Virus record (IMG/VR): IMGVR_UViG_3300044960_000299
Location: 1 to 23,212 of that record
Source: a virus
Length of the DNA stretch: 23,212 nt
Reading direction: 5' to 3' (one strand)
Shown here: piece by piece, positions 1 to 7,173 of the stretch
How positions within the stretch are numbered: position 1 is the stretch's first letter
Layout of the letters: every line of letters starts with the position of its first letter
Made by a program: the position numbers and the translations under genes
Notes under the pieces: model-generated
Told to the model about the DNA's origin: nothing
Database searches by the model: none
The model's input: the letters and a program-made list of their open reading frames with translations, nothing else

Positions 1-127
1 GAGCACGCGGCGTGCAAGGGGTTGCCAACCGATTGGTGGTTCCCCGAGAGGGGCGACACCGCTGCGGCTGCGAAGGCGATCTGCGCTGCGTGTCCGGTGC
101 GGGAGCCGTGCCTGCAGTACGCGGTCG
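1..127. repeat. 127-bp direct repeat, window-start copy (identical to window end)
   Basis: Bases 1-127 are identical to 23086-23212 and to 22215-22341. The start and end copies are probably the same locus read twice, because the sequence is circular. The exact length of 127 is a common largest k-mer in de Bruijn assemblers, which favours an assembly overlap over a physical terminal repeat. Confidence 0.9.
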
Positions 128-366
128 TGCACGATGTGCGTGTCGGGGTTTGGGGTGGTGAGGTGATGTCCAGCTACCACGCCCGCCGCGATGACGCCAT
201 CCGCCAGTTGCGTGCTCGTGCTGAGCGTGGCCAGACACAGCACGGCCCCCTCGCTGAGGGGGCCGCACCGGAGTGTGTGAGGGAGAGGAGTGTCCTCGAC
301 GACAACGCTAGCAGCATCGCGGCTGGATTGCTTGCTAGTGCCCCGAAAAATGATCGACCGGCATGA
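1..366 (+). CDS. WhiB-family iron-sulfur transcription regulator, 3' part (whiB copy C; start is at 23068)
   Basis: The reading frame is open from base 1 and continues upstream in the matching copy at the window end, giving a 127-residue protein from GTG 23068. Within the window part, Cys5, Cys28, Cys31 and Cys37 form the WhiB pattern C-X22-C-X2-C-X5-C that ligates a 4Fe-4S cluster, and GVWGG at residues 49-53 is the WhiB turn motif. A basic tail with several Arg follows and would contact DNA or sigma factor. The TTG at 22 is not a credible start because it would drop the first cluster cysteine. The tail after about residue 75 is longer than in the other two copies and is encoded across a stem-loop, so it may be an insertion. 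Phage WhiB proteins such as TM4 gp49 interfere with host WhiB2 and block septation; a similar role here is inference. Confidence 0.9.
   Translation, partial: EHAACKGLPTDWWFPERGDTAAAAKAICAACPVREPCLQYAVVHDVRVGVWGGEVMSSYHARRDDAIRQLRARAERGQTQHGPLAEGAAPECVRERSVLDDNASSIAAGLLASAPKNDRPA
244..295 (+). repeat. Two-hairpin element, copy 1
   Basis: A perfect 9-bp stem (arms 244-252 and 256-264, 3-nt loop) is followed by a spacer, the purine run gtgagggagaggag, and a small second stem (gagga / tcctc, 3-nt loop). The same arrangement is at 22713-22760. The first stem differs in sequence between the copies but stays perfectly paired. It overlaps the 3' coding part of whiB copy C. It could be a terminator-like or RNA-processing structure, or a small inserted element. 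Confidence 0.6.
308..338. repeat. Short inverted repeat in the 3' end of whiB copy C
   Basis: Arms ctagca (308-313) and tgctag (333-338) are exact complements separated by 19 bases. It follows directly on the two-hairpin element. Significance unclear; it could be an operator for the downstream winged-helix gene. Confidence 0.3.
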
Positions 367-395
367 CGTTGAGAGTGCGTGAGGAGGTTCCGGCA

Positions 396-980
396 GTGAC
401 CACCACCGCAACCAAAACCGGGCCCAGGCTCCGGTTCATCAACCGCCTGTGCGCAGATCCACGGGTGTCACACGCGGCGGCGACGTTCGCGACGAGAGTG
501 TTGTGGGAGTTCCACGACGAAACGATGTCCGCGTCGTGGCCCTCACAGGCGACGATCGCAGCGAGGCTCGACATGAGCGAACGGCACGTGCGCCGGCTCA
601 TCCACGAACTCGAGCAGGCAGGCTGGCTGCGAGTGGAACGCAGCGCCCCCACCCGCGACCCCGTGACAGGGCGGTGGTGTCGACGGCGCACCAACCGCTA
701 CCGCTGGGCGTGGGAGCGTGTCGCGGCGAGAAGCGTCCGTGCAGCGAGAGAGAACTCCCAGCTCGCACCTAGAGGACATCGGATGTCCTCTAGATCCTGT
801 AAGTATCTATCCGGCCGCCCCGAATGGGGCGGCGGCCGGAATGAAATTGAACGAGAATCATTCGCGAGACTCGAACGATTGAACAGAGACTGCCCCCAAT
901 GCGCCGGAACAACCTGGATCTACGAAACCGACACCTCAAACACCGTCAGACCATGCCCCCAATGCAGACCACAACCATGA
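396..980 (+). CDS. Winged-helix DNA-binding protein with C-terminal zinc ribbon; candidate replication initiator
   Basis: This 194-residue protein has a winged helix-turn-helix at about residues 47-80 (SWPSQATIAARLDMSERHVR is the recognition part), a basic linker rich in Arg/Trp, and a C-terminal zinc ribbon made of two CPQC knuckles (Cys166/169 and Cys187/190). GTG 396 is preferred over the in-frame ATG 363: gaggagg at 381-387 is well spaced, and the paralogue at 22692 starts at the equivalent position (MTAVTKNGPRL versus MTTTATKTGPRL). HTH proteins of this type act as phage or plasmid replication initiators or as regulators. The absence of any other initiator and the inverted repeats inside the gene favour replication, by inference. 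It directly follows whiB copy C. Confidence 0.75.
   Translation: MTTTATKTGPRLRFINRLCADPRVSHAAATFATRVLWEFHDETMSASWPSQATIAARLDMSERHVRRLIHELEQAGWLRVERSAPTRDPVTGRWCRRRTNRYRWAWERVAARSVRAARENSQLAPRGHRMSSRSCKYLSGRPEWGGGRNEIERESFARLERLNRDCPQCAGTTWIYETDTSNTVRPCPQCRPQP
769..793. repeat. Perfect 11-bp inverted repeat inside the winged-helix gene
   Basis: Arms ctagaggacat (769-779) and atgtcctctag (783-793) are exact complements around a 3-base centre. The near-dyad, moderate-GC palindrome lies between the segments coding for the HTH and the zinc ribbon. It resembles a dimer binding site (operator or origin element) more than a terminator, since no T-run follows. Confidence 0.8.
811..839. repeat. GC-rich hairpin next to the 769-793 palindrome
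   Basis: Arms ccgcccc (815-821) and ggggcgg (826-832) pair around a gaat loop, and flanking ccgg/ccgg can extend the stem past a 3-nt bulge. It is followed by a stretch (840-890) that is clearly more A/T-rich than the rest of the window and carries two attgaac repeats (846 and 878). Confidence 0.65.
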
Positions 981-1026
981 CCGAAGACCAAGACCACAAC
1001 CGACGCGACGTAGGAAAGTAGACTCC

Positions 1027-3003
1027 TTGGTTATGGCGTTCTTCCGGCGATCACGGCCAGCGCAGCTGACCCGTGCCGTGTCCTGGTCGACATCGTCGAT
1101 CGGTCTCGCTCCGGTGCCGTCCTGGTCGCATGACTGGTCGCTGTCGGCGGTGCAGCAAGTGGCGATCGTGCATGCGGCGGTGCGTGCGATTGCGGATGAT
1201 GTGGCGAATGTGCCGTTGCGGGTGGTGGGTCGTGACGGGGCGCCGGTGGAGTCGCATCCTGTGGCGATGTTGTTGTCGCCGCCACCTGGGGGCCCTCATC
1301 CTGGGGCGACGGCCCGCCAGTTGGTCGCGTGGCTGGTGGAGCAGTGGGTGTTGTGGGGTGCGGCGGCGGTGGAGGTGACCCGTGACGGTCGAGGTGTTCC
1401 AGCCGCGTTGTGGCCGCTGCCAGCGTCGACGGTGCAACCGGTGGTGGACTCATCCGGTGGCGGCTGGTGGGAAGCGTTCGATGTCGCGACCGCCAGCGGT
1501 GTTCAACGCCTGTCACCGGAGCAGATCATGTGGTGGCATCGACCGTCGCCGCAGGACTGGCGGACTCCCGAACCGCTGTTGATCGCGGCGCGTTTGCCGA
1601 TCGAGATCATCCGCCTGCAACAGCAGTTCGACAGCGCGTTTCTGCGCAACGACGCTCGACCTTCGATGCTCGTCGTGCACGAGGCGTTCGCGGACATCGA
1701 AGCTCGAGACGCGTGGCGTGCCGAGTTCCTCCGCCGGCACGGCGGCCCCGACAACGCTGGGAGCACCGCGTTCGTCGAAACCTCACCGGACGGTGCCCCG
1801 GCGAGGGACGCGGTGGCGATCCACCCGCTCGGCGTCAGTCACCGCGACAATCTCGCCACCGTGAGGATCGAGCAAGCAACGCGACAGGTGTGCGCTGCGC
1901 TCGGCGTGCCGCTCAGCCGCGTGCACGACGCCAGCGCGAGAACATTCAGCAACGCCAGTGAGGAGATGCGCAACTACTGGCGGTCGACGATCGCGCCGAT
2001 CGCGGCCGGGTTCGCTGACGCGGTCACCGTCCAGCTCATCCGCGACGACCGCTGGCGTTGCGAGCCCGACACGACCAGCATCGACGTGCTCACAACCAAA
2101 CGCTTCCCCGACGTCCAGGACGCGATCGCAGCAGTCAACAGCGGACTAGTCACCGTCGACGAAGCCCGCATCGACCTTGGCTTCCCACCCGCAACCCGGC
2201 AACGCGACACCACCCCTCCTCAACGCCGCGACAGCAACCGCAGCAGCATCGCCGACACGACCTGGCGCGCGATGAACCAGCGCGTCACCAGACTCGAACG
2301 CAGCATGTTCCGCCGCGCTCAGAATCTCCTCGCAGACCAACACCGGTCGATCATCGACCGGCTGACCGGCAACCGCGGACGGCGGGCCCTGCGCGTCACC
2401 CCACCCGACACCAGCCAACTCTTCGACGCCAGCTTCTGGTTCGAGCGGACGCGCACAACACTCGAGCCTGTGATTGAAACCACCGTCATGGTCGCTGGTC
2501 AAGCAGCGGCCGCAGACATCGGCCTCGCGTGGGACATCATGCTCCCAGCCGTCGACCGGATCATCACCGACCGAGCCGAACACCTCGCCGCAACCATCAC
2601 CGACACCACCGCAACCGCGATCGCCGATCAGCTCGCCGAAGGCGTCCGACTCGGCGAAAGCGTCGACCAGCTCGCCGCCCGCATCGACCACCTCTTCGAC
2701 GTCACCTGGGCGAACCGAGCCGAGACCGTCGCCCGAACTGAAGTCATCGCCGCGCACAACCACAGCTACAGGGCGGTGCTCGACGCCGGCGCCGCAGCCG
2801 GCCTCGTCGAAGAAATCGAATGGGTGTCAACCAGAGACCAGCGCACCCGCCCCGACCACCGTGAAGTCGACGGGCAACGCATCCCACCGAACGGGCGGTT
2901 CGACGTCGGAGGAGAACTCCTCGCCTACCCCGGCGACCCGAACGGGTCACCCGAGAACACCATCAACTGTCGATGCACCATCCGCGCCCTCATCGACCCA
3001 TAA
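1027..3003 (+). CDS. Phage portal protein fused to a MuF-type head morphogenesis domain
   Basis: The N-terminal two thirds (about residues 30-390) is an HK97-type portal, the dodecameric DNA channel at one capsid vertex; the FSNASEEMRNYW segment near residue 300 is a typical portal motif. The last ~110 residues form a Mu gpF-like domain: ARTE near 569, a W-x4-D-x-RTRPDH stretch, PGDP and a terminal NCRC near 647. MuF proteins are minor capsid components usually encoded by a separate gene after the portal; here they form one 658-residue protein. TTG 1027 has ggaaag at 1013-1018 eight bases upstream; ATG 1033 is the alternative. It opens the late structural cluster and is followed after four bases by the protease. 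Confidence 0.9.
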   Translation: MVMAFFRRSRPAQLTRAVSWSTSSIGLAPVPSWSHDWSLSAVQQVAIVHAAVRAIADDVANVPLRVVGRDGAPVESHPVAMLLSPPPGGPHPGATARQLVAWLVEQWVLWGAAAVEVTRDGRGVPAALWPLPASTVQPVVDSSGGGWWEAFDVATASGVQRLSPEQIMWWHRPSPQDWRTPEPLLIAARLPIEIIRLQQQFDSAFLRNDARPSMLVVHEAFADIEARDAWRAEFLRRHGGPDNAGSTAFVETSPDGAPARDAVAIHPLGVSHRDNLATVRIEQATRQVCAALGVPLSRVHDASARTFSNASEEMRNYWRSTIAPIAAGFADAVTVQLIRDDRWRCEPDTTSIDVLTTKRFPDVQDAIAAVNSGLVTVDEARIDLGFPPATRQRDTTPPQRRDSNRSSIADTTWRAMNQRVTRLERSMFRRAQNLLADQHRSIIDRLTGNRGRRALRVTPPDTSQLFDASFWFERTRTTLEPVIETTVMVAGQAAAADIGLAWDIMLPAVDRIITDRAEHLAATITDTTATAIADQLAEGVRLGESVDQLAARIDHLFDVTWANRAETVARTEVIAAHNHSYRAVLDAGAAAGLVEEIEWVSTRDQRTRPDHREVDGQRIPPNGRFDVGGELLAYPGDPNGSPENTINCRCTIRALIDP

Positions 3004-3007
3004 CATC

Positions 3008-3511
3008 ATGAGCGTGATCGAAACCCGAGCTGCGCCTCTCACACCGAGCGCAGACGACCCGCGCACCATCACCGCGCGAGCGCTGCGCTACGACGTCGTC
3101 GACTCGTACGGCACCATCTTCACACCAGGCTGCGCGACCGCAGCACTCGAACGTCGACTCCCCGTGATGTGCTGGGCGCACGACTGGGCTGAACCCATCG
3201 GCCGCTGTATCGGATGGACCGACACCGCAGAAGCGTTGACCCTCACCTGCCGGCTCGACGACCCGAACGCGGTCCCGCTCGTGTCACGAGCCATCGCACA
3301 GATCCAGTCCGGGACGCTCACCGATGTGAGCATCGGATTCCGTGAGCTTGCCAGCGACGGCAACCGGTTCACCGAGATCGAAATCTTGGAACTGTCGCTG
3401 GTGATCGCCGGGGCGGTCCCCGGCGCTCAGATCACCGACCTGAGAGACACCATGACCGCCGCTGAGATCAGAGCACACGCCTGGTCGCCGCTCACCCTCA
3501 CCAGGAGATGA
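3008..3511 (+). CDS. HK97-family prohead protease
   Basis: The 167-residue protein carries the herpesvirus/HK97 protease pattern: a DSYG...F.PG strand near residues 32-41, the catalytic His in WAHDW (His58) and the catalytic Ser in DVSIGF (Ser108). It cleaves the capsid delta domain and itself during prohead maturation. ATG 3008 starts four bases after the portal stop. The frame is open much further upstream inside the portal gene, but those extra residues are low-complexity shadow translation. The length is typical and the position directly before the major capsid gene is canonical. Confidence 0.92.
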   Translation: MSVIETRAAPLTPSADDPRTITARALRYDVVDSYGTIFTPGCATAALERRLPVMCWAHDWAEPIGRCIGWTDTAEALTLTCRLDDPNAVPLVSRAIAQIQSGTLTDVSIGFRELASDGNRFTEIEILELSLVIAGAVPGAQITDLRDTMTAAEIRAHAWSPLTLTRR

Positions 3512-3514
3512 CAG

Positions 3515-4708
3515 ATGCCATTCACACACGAGCTCCCTGAGAACCCGAGTCTCGCTGATGTCGTCGACGGGCTCCGCGCCGCCGGCGACTACCTCGCCGG
3601 CCTCAACCGCCGGGACGACGTCGACCCGGTTGACGCTCGATCGGCGATCGAGTTCATCGACCGTTGGGATCGAGTCGCAGCCGCATGGGCCCGCGCGGAC
3701 ATCCCGACGCCTTCACCCGCGTCACCGCCGGCTGTCGCGACGAGAGCTTCTATGCCGACACGTCGTTCGCTCGGCGAGACCGTCGCCTCTGACGACCGCT
3801 ACCTCGCCGCGGTCGGCGGGTTCGCCGGTCGCAGCATCGAACTCGTCTACCAGCGCAGTCTGCTCACCCGCGACGACGTGGACAGCTCGACCGGGGGAGC
3901 GTTTGTCCCTCCCGGTGAACCACAGCCGCCGCGCCCCGCCGAACGACGACTGTGGGTGCGAGACCTCATCCCGGTGATCCCGACCACCCTCGCTTCGGTG
4001 CCGTTCATCGTCGAGTCGCACGCCGGCGACACCGACGCCGCCCCGGTCGCTGAGGGTGCAGCCAAGCCAGAGGCGTCGATGGCGTGGGATCTGCAGGACG
4101 CGCCCGTTCGCAAGATCGCAGCGTGGGTGCCTGTCACCACCGAGATCCTCGACGACGCACCAACCCTCGCCGGCTACGTCGACCGGCGGCTCAGGTACTT
4201 GGTCGACCTCGCCGTAGAGCGGCAGGTCATCTCCGGGTCGGGTACACCGCCGCAGCTGCGTGGTCTGCTCAACACCACCGGCATCGGCTCGCAGACGTTC
4301 ACGTCGGATGCGGTCACGACGATCGGGCTCGCGATCGGAAAGGTCGAGGCCGCAGGCGGCATCCCGAACGGGGTGCTCATCAACCCGGTCGACTTCTGGC
4401 AGGCGGTCACGACGAGGCACGCGAACCAGTTCGACGCTGTCGGCTCCGCCGGGCTGCCGTTCGGCGCGGCGCCCCAGTCGCTGTGGGGTGTGCCGGTCGT
4501 GAGATCGTCGGTGGTGCCCGCCGGCACCGCGATCGTCGCCGACTTCCAGTTGGCCGCGACGATCCTCGATCGCCAGGCGACGACCGTGCGGCTCGGCAAC
4601 CAGCACGCCGACTTCTTCACGACGAACAGGGTGGCGATCGTCGCCGAATGCAGGATCGCTCTCGCGGTGCACCGGCCCGATGCGATCATCGAGACGGCGC
4701 TGTCATGA
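3515..4708 (+). CDS. Major capsid protein (HK97 fold)
   Basis: The 397-residue product has an N-terminal helical delta/scaffold region of about 100 residues, then the capsid fold beginning around residue 115. Recognisable segments include RDLIPVIPTTLASVPFI, the GAAKPEA strand, the W-x-PVT-x-EILDDAP helix and the SG-x-GTPPQLRGLL loop, all typical of HK97-type capsids. The protease just upstream would remove the delta domain; the boundary near MPTRRSLGE (about residues 79-87) is a plausible cut region. A good ribosome site (aggaga, 3503-3508) overlaps the protease stop, with ATG three bases after that stop. Confidence 0.93.
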   Translation: MPFTHELPENPSLADVVDGLRAAGDYLAGLNRRDDVDPVDARSAIEFIDRWDRVAAAWARADIPTPSPASPPAVATRASMPTRRSLGETVASDDRYLAAVGGFAGRSIELVYQRSLLTRDDVDSSTGGAFVPPGEPQPPRPAERRLWVRDLIPVIPTTLASVPFIVESHAGDTDAAPVAEGAAKPEASMAWDLQDAPVRKIAAWVPVTTEILDDAPTLAGYVDRRLRYLVDLAVERQVISGSGTPPQLRGLLNTTGIGSQTFTSDAVTTIGLAIGKVEAAGGIPNGVLINPVDFWQAVTTRHANQFDAVGSAGLPFGAAPQSLWGVPVVRSSVVPAGTAIVADFQLAATILDRQATTVRLGNQHADFFTTNRVAIVAECRIALAVHRPDAIIETALS

Positions 4709-4959
4709 GCGACCAGATGATCGCGGAGGATCGGATCTGGATGGGGGGTCGCCTGGTGTGCGCGCCAGGCGACCCGATCCCGGAGCACATTGCCGGCCGC
4801 CTGAAGAACGCACGCAAGACTCCCCGCGGGATCGTCGTACCGACTTCAACGACCGTTGCGAAACGCACCCGAACGACGTCGATCGCAGCGCCAGACGTCA
4901 CGGACATGAGCCCGCCGGTCGATGAGCCGGAGGCATCACCTGATGCTGGTGACGGTTGA
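4705..4959 (+). CDS. Small conserved-type phage protein after the capsid gene, unknown function
   Basis: ATG 4705 overlaps the capsid stop (ATGA), giving 84 residues. The N-terminal half contains RIWMGGRLVCAPGDPIPEHI, a compact pattern also seen in small proteins next to capsid genes of actinophages; the rest is a Thr/Pro-rich, probably disordered tail. The position between capsid and connector genes suggests a head decoration or connector accessory. No domain can be assigned with confidence. The stop overlaps the next gene by 17 bases. Confidence 0.7.
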   Translation: MSDQMIAEDRIWMGGRLVCAPGDPIPEHIAGRLKNARKTPRGIVVPTSTTVAKRTRTTSIAAPDVTDMSPPVDEPEASPDAGDG

Positions 4960-5242
4960 GCGTTGGCGTGAGATAACGGGTCGGACAGAACCCGACGATG
5001 ACGTCGTCGCCGCTGCGATCACGCAAGCCGAACAGCTTGTCTCCGAGTATCTGCGCCGGCCGTTGGAACACGGTGTGCACACGGAGCACGTGGTTGTGGT
5101 GGACGGGGTGGCGCGCCCTGCCGCGACGCCTGTCACCGCACCGCCGGAGGGGTGGGTGCAGTTGTCGCCGGTGGAGATCGCCAGCGATAGTCCCGAGTGT
5201 GTGGCGACGCTGATCACCGAGATCGACGGGGGTGAACCGTGA
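4943..5242 (+). CDS. Head-tail connector, N-terminal-type half
   Basis: A 99-residue protein. The helix AAITQAEQLVSEYLRRPLE (about residues 22-40) matches the start of gp6/gp15-type adaptor proteins that ring the portal and join it to the neck. Its end (PVEIASDSPECVATLITEID) would normally be followed by more strand and a long helix, which are missing here but appear in the gene at 6635. ATG 4943 is preferred over ATG 4922 because ggagg at 4929-4933 lies nine bases upstream. The stop overlaps the next start (GTGA). Confidence 0.65.
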   Translation: MLVTVERWREITGRTEPDDDVVAAAITQAEQLVSEYLRRPLEHGVHTEHVVVVDGVARPAATPVTAPPEGWVQLSPVEIASDSPECVATLITEIDGGEP

Positions 5243-6357
5243 CAAGTGTTGTGCGGACGATCCGGTTGCGGCGCGGCACCTCAGAGTTGTGGGCGGCGCG
5301 TAACCCTGTGCTCGCCGCTGGTGAGCCTGGTTGGGCGTCGGACACGCGGGAGCTGCGCATCGGTGACGGTGTGACACCGTGGCTCGATCTCCCGGCGATC
5401 GGCGGTGTGACGGTCACTGATCACAACTCGTTGACCGGTCGGGACGCTGTCGACGCTCACCCGATCGATGCGATCACCGGACTCGCTGACAGTCTCGCCG
5501 CGATCGACGCTCGTCTAGACAGGCATCGGTTCACGTGGTGGGACGCGCAGATCTCGACTCTGCCGAACGGGCCGCTGCCGGAGCCGTGGGAATCGATCGC
5601 GCCGTATGCGCTGGCGCAGGTGCACGACGGTGTCGTCAGGTTCGGCAGTGACACGTCTGCTGGAGGGAAGCGGAGCCTGTCGAGCGTTCCGCAGTTGCAT
5701 GAGCGGATGGTCGCTGTCACCGCGACCGCGACAGTGACCGGTGAGGAGATGAACGACGCGCTCGCTTCGTTCGGATGCGTCGACCTCGACAGCGGCACGA
5801 ACATCTTCGTCGAGTGCCGATCGATCAGTGGGCAACCGACAGTGTTCCTTGTGACGAGCATCGGCGAGTCTCCTGGTGTTGCGATCGCACCGGAGTGGTG
5901 GCCGTTGACGCTGGAGATCTGGCTCAAGTCGCAGGTCGCCAGGATCGTCACCGCAACAGGGATCATCCTGTCTGGTGTGCCGCTGCAGCCTGCAGAGAAC
6001 ATGCCGCGCTTGTCGGTCACACACGCGGCTGTCGCCGGCTATCAGGTCGAGCTGTCGGCTTCAGCGTCGATCAGCGAACTGCGTGTCGAGGTGTCCGACG
6101 ATCTTGGAGACATCCCGGTGCCGGCCACCTTTTGGGGACGTCATCTCCGAGATCTGATGGAGCAGAAGATCTGGGTCGGAGACATCGGAGTGTCCGTCGC
6201 GAGTCTCGTGGACGGGCGGGTTGTCGCCCCGTCCGGTCTCGCGACGGACGCGCGAGCTGTTGCGACTGGTGTCGGGTCGCTTGTGCAAGTGATGGAGGTG
6301 TACGACCCCTCCGGGGCGCTCGTCGGGTACGTGCCGATCTATGACGGGTTCTCGTGA
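5239..6357 (+). CDS. Fibre-like structural protein with Mtd/tail-fibre N-terminal domain
   Basis: The 372-residue product begins with the RRGT-x-ELW...NPVLAAGEPG...DTRELRIGDG-x-TPW-x-DLP pattern (residues 11-52). This is the N-terminal attachment module of many tail fibres and of the Bordetella phage major tropism determinant. A DHNSLTGRDAVDAHP segment (about 60-74) is the hinge motif often found next. The remainder is beta-rich with no enzyme signature. Its place among head-tail connector genes instead of after the baseplate genes suggests a capsid or neck fibre, or an inserted fibre gene. GTG 5239 overlaps the preceding stop. Confidence 0.75.
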   Translation: MTSVVRTIRLRRGTSELWAARNPVLAAGEPGWASDTRELRIGDGVTPWLDLPAIGGVTVTDHNSLTGRDAVDAHPIDAITGLADSLAAIDARLDRHRFTWWDAQISTLPNGPLPEPWESIAPYALAQVHDGVVRFGSDTSAGGKRSLSSVPQLHERMVAVTATATVTGEEMNDALASFGCVDLDSGTNIFVECRSISGQPTVFLVTSIGESPGVAIAPEWWPLTLEIWLKSQVARIVTATGIILSGVPLQPAENMPRLSVTHAAVAGYQVELSASASISELRVEVSDDLGDIPVPATFWGRHLRDLMEQKIWVGDIGVSVASLVDGRVVAPSGLATDARAVATGVGSLVQVMEVYDPSGALVGYVPIYDGFS

Positions 6358-6638
6358 TGAGTTGGTCTGCGCATCCTCTCGTAGCTGTCGCCGCGGGAAC
6401 GCTCCTGTCTGCTGTGGTCAGCGCGTTGGCGTGGCTCATGCGTCGCGTCCTCACCGGGATCGACCAGCTCCAAGCGCAGATCACCGCTCTGGATCGACAG
6501 CTCGTCACTCACATGGCTGTCGAGGAAACCCAAGCCGCGTGGCGGTCAGCTGAGCTCGCTGGCATGCGGGACAGGCTCGGTCGAGTCGAATCGCAGATCG
6601 AGGCGATCCACCGTCGACTCGATGAGGTGATCACATGA
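6357..6638 (+). CDS. Small membrane-anchored coiled-coil protein
   Basis: The 93-residue protein has one hydrophobic segment at about residues 8-28 (LVAVAAGTLLSAVVSALAWL), two Arg, then a heptad-like helical region to the end (IDQLQAQITALDRQL, LAGMRDRLGRVESQIEAI). This shape fits a class-III-like holin, a spanin-like accessory or a membrane-tethered structural protein. ATG 6357 shares a base with the previous stop (TGATG); GTG 6354 is possible. It sits with the fibre gene inside the connector cluster, far from the endolysin. Confidence 0.65.
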   Translation: MSWSAHPLVAVAAGTLLSAVVSALAWLMRRVLTGIDQLQAQITALDRQLVTHMAVEETQAAWRSAELAGMRDRLGRVESQIEAIHRRLDEVIT

Positions 6639-6880
6639 GAGTGCAGATCACCTACGAGGGCGGTTGGACTGCGACGACGATTCCGGCGACGGTTGAGCGG
6701 GTCATCTGCGAGTTGGCGTCGCAGCTGCTCGACACGACTCTCGCCACGCGTGTGCCGGTGGGCGCGTCGACCGTGTCGGCTGGAGACTTGTCCGTGCAGT
6801 TCGCTGTGCCGCCAGGGGAGCTGATCGACTCGCTGCTGCCAGGGGCGTCTCACGCGTTGAGGGCGTGGAGGTGTCGGTGA
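6635..6880 (+). CDS. Head-tail connector, C-terminal-type half
   Basis: An 81-residue protein with ITYEGGWTATTIPATVERVI followed by an Ile/Leu/Ala helix, a SVSAGDLSVQF strand and LLPGASHALRAWR at the end. This order (strand, PA-x-V helix, strand with GD, terminal LLP...L..yR) matches the second half of adaptor (Ad1/gp6-like) connector proteins. Together with 4943-5242 it would make one protein of normal size (about 180 residues). ATG 6635 overlaps the preceding stop (ATGA). Confidence 0.65.
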   Translation: MRVQITYEGGWTATTIPATVERVICELASQLLDTTLATRVPVGASTVSAGDLSVQFAVPPGELIDSLLPGASHALRAWRCR

Positions 6881-7173
6881 TCCCGTGGCCGACCGAGTGG
6901 CAGGTGTGTCGGGAGACGCGCAGTGAACCGCTGGAACCGGCGACGCTTGAGACGCTCGAGGTGATCAAGGGCCGTCACGCGTCCACGGTCTCGGTGGAGT
7001 GGCAGGAGGGGACCGGCAGCAGACAGGTGCGGGTGGTGTGTCCCGCGACGGTGGCGGAACCGGGGGATGTGCTCGTCGACCCTGCCGGACTGTTGTGGCG
7101 GGTGACGGCTGTGCGTCCCGTGACCGGGCCAGGTGTGTCCCATGTGGTGGTGGAGGCTGCGGCGTGGGAGTGA
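6877..7173 (+). CDS. Head closure / neck protein
   Basis: A 98-residue, beta-rich protein. GTG 6877 overlaps the connector stop (GTGA) and ggagg at 6867-6871 supports this start over GTG 6865. The strand pattern with EPGDVLVDPAGLLWRVTAV resembles the stopper proteins (Hc1 / SPP1 gp16-like), which carry a GD-x-V...WrV core. Position between the connector and the gp10-like neck protein fits this role. Confidence 0.6.
   Translation: MIPWPTEWQVCRETRSEPLEPATLETLEVIKGRHASTVSVEWQEGTGSRQVRVVCPATVAEPGDVLVDPAGLLWRVTAVRPVTGPGVSHVVVEAAAWE

Noticed and set aside
1-127. Physical direct terminal repeat, as in T7-like phages
   Set aside because: The length equals a standard assembler k-mer and the same sequence exists inside a whiB gene internally; a circular contig or repeat-bounded contig explains it better.
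22-366. Independent whiB gene starting at TTG 22
   Set aside because: That start would remove the first cluster cysteine (bases 13-15); the frame is open at base 1 and has a good start at 23068 across the junction.
287-376. Mini-gene starting at GTG 287 behind the gagggagagga run of hairpin element copy 1
   Set aside because: About 29 codons, spacing to the purine run too tight, and the second copy of the element has no start codon at the same place.
2474-3007. N-terminal extension of the protease gene into the portal gene
   Set aside because: The upstream residues are low-complexity Pro/Ser/Thr translation in a shadow frame of the portal-MuF gene; ATG 3008 gives the normal protease length.
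3722-4672. Complementary-strand frame (316 codons) opposite the capsid gene
   Set aside because: Shadow of the major capsid gene; composition is Arg/Asp/Gly-biased without recognisable fold.
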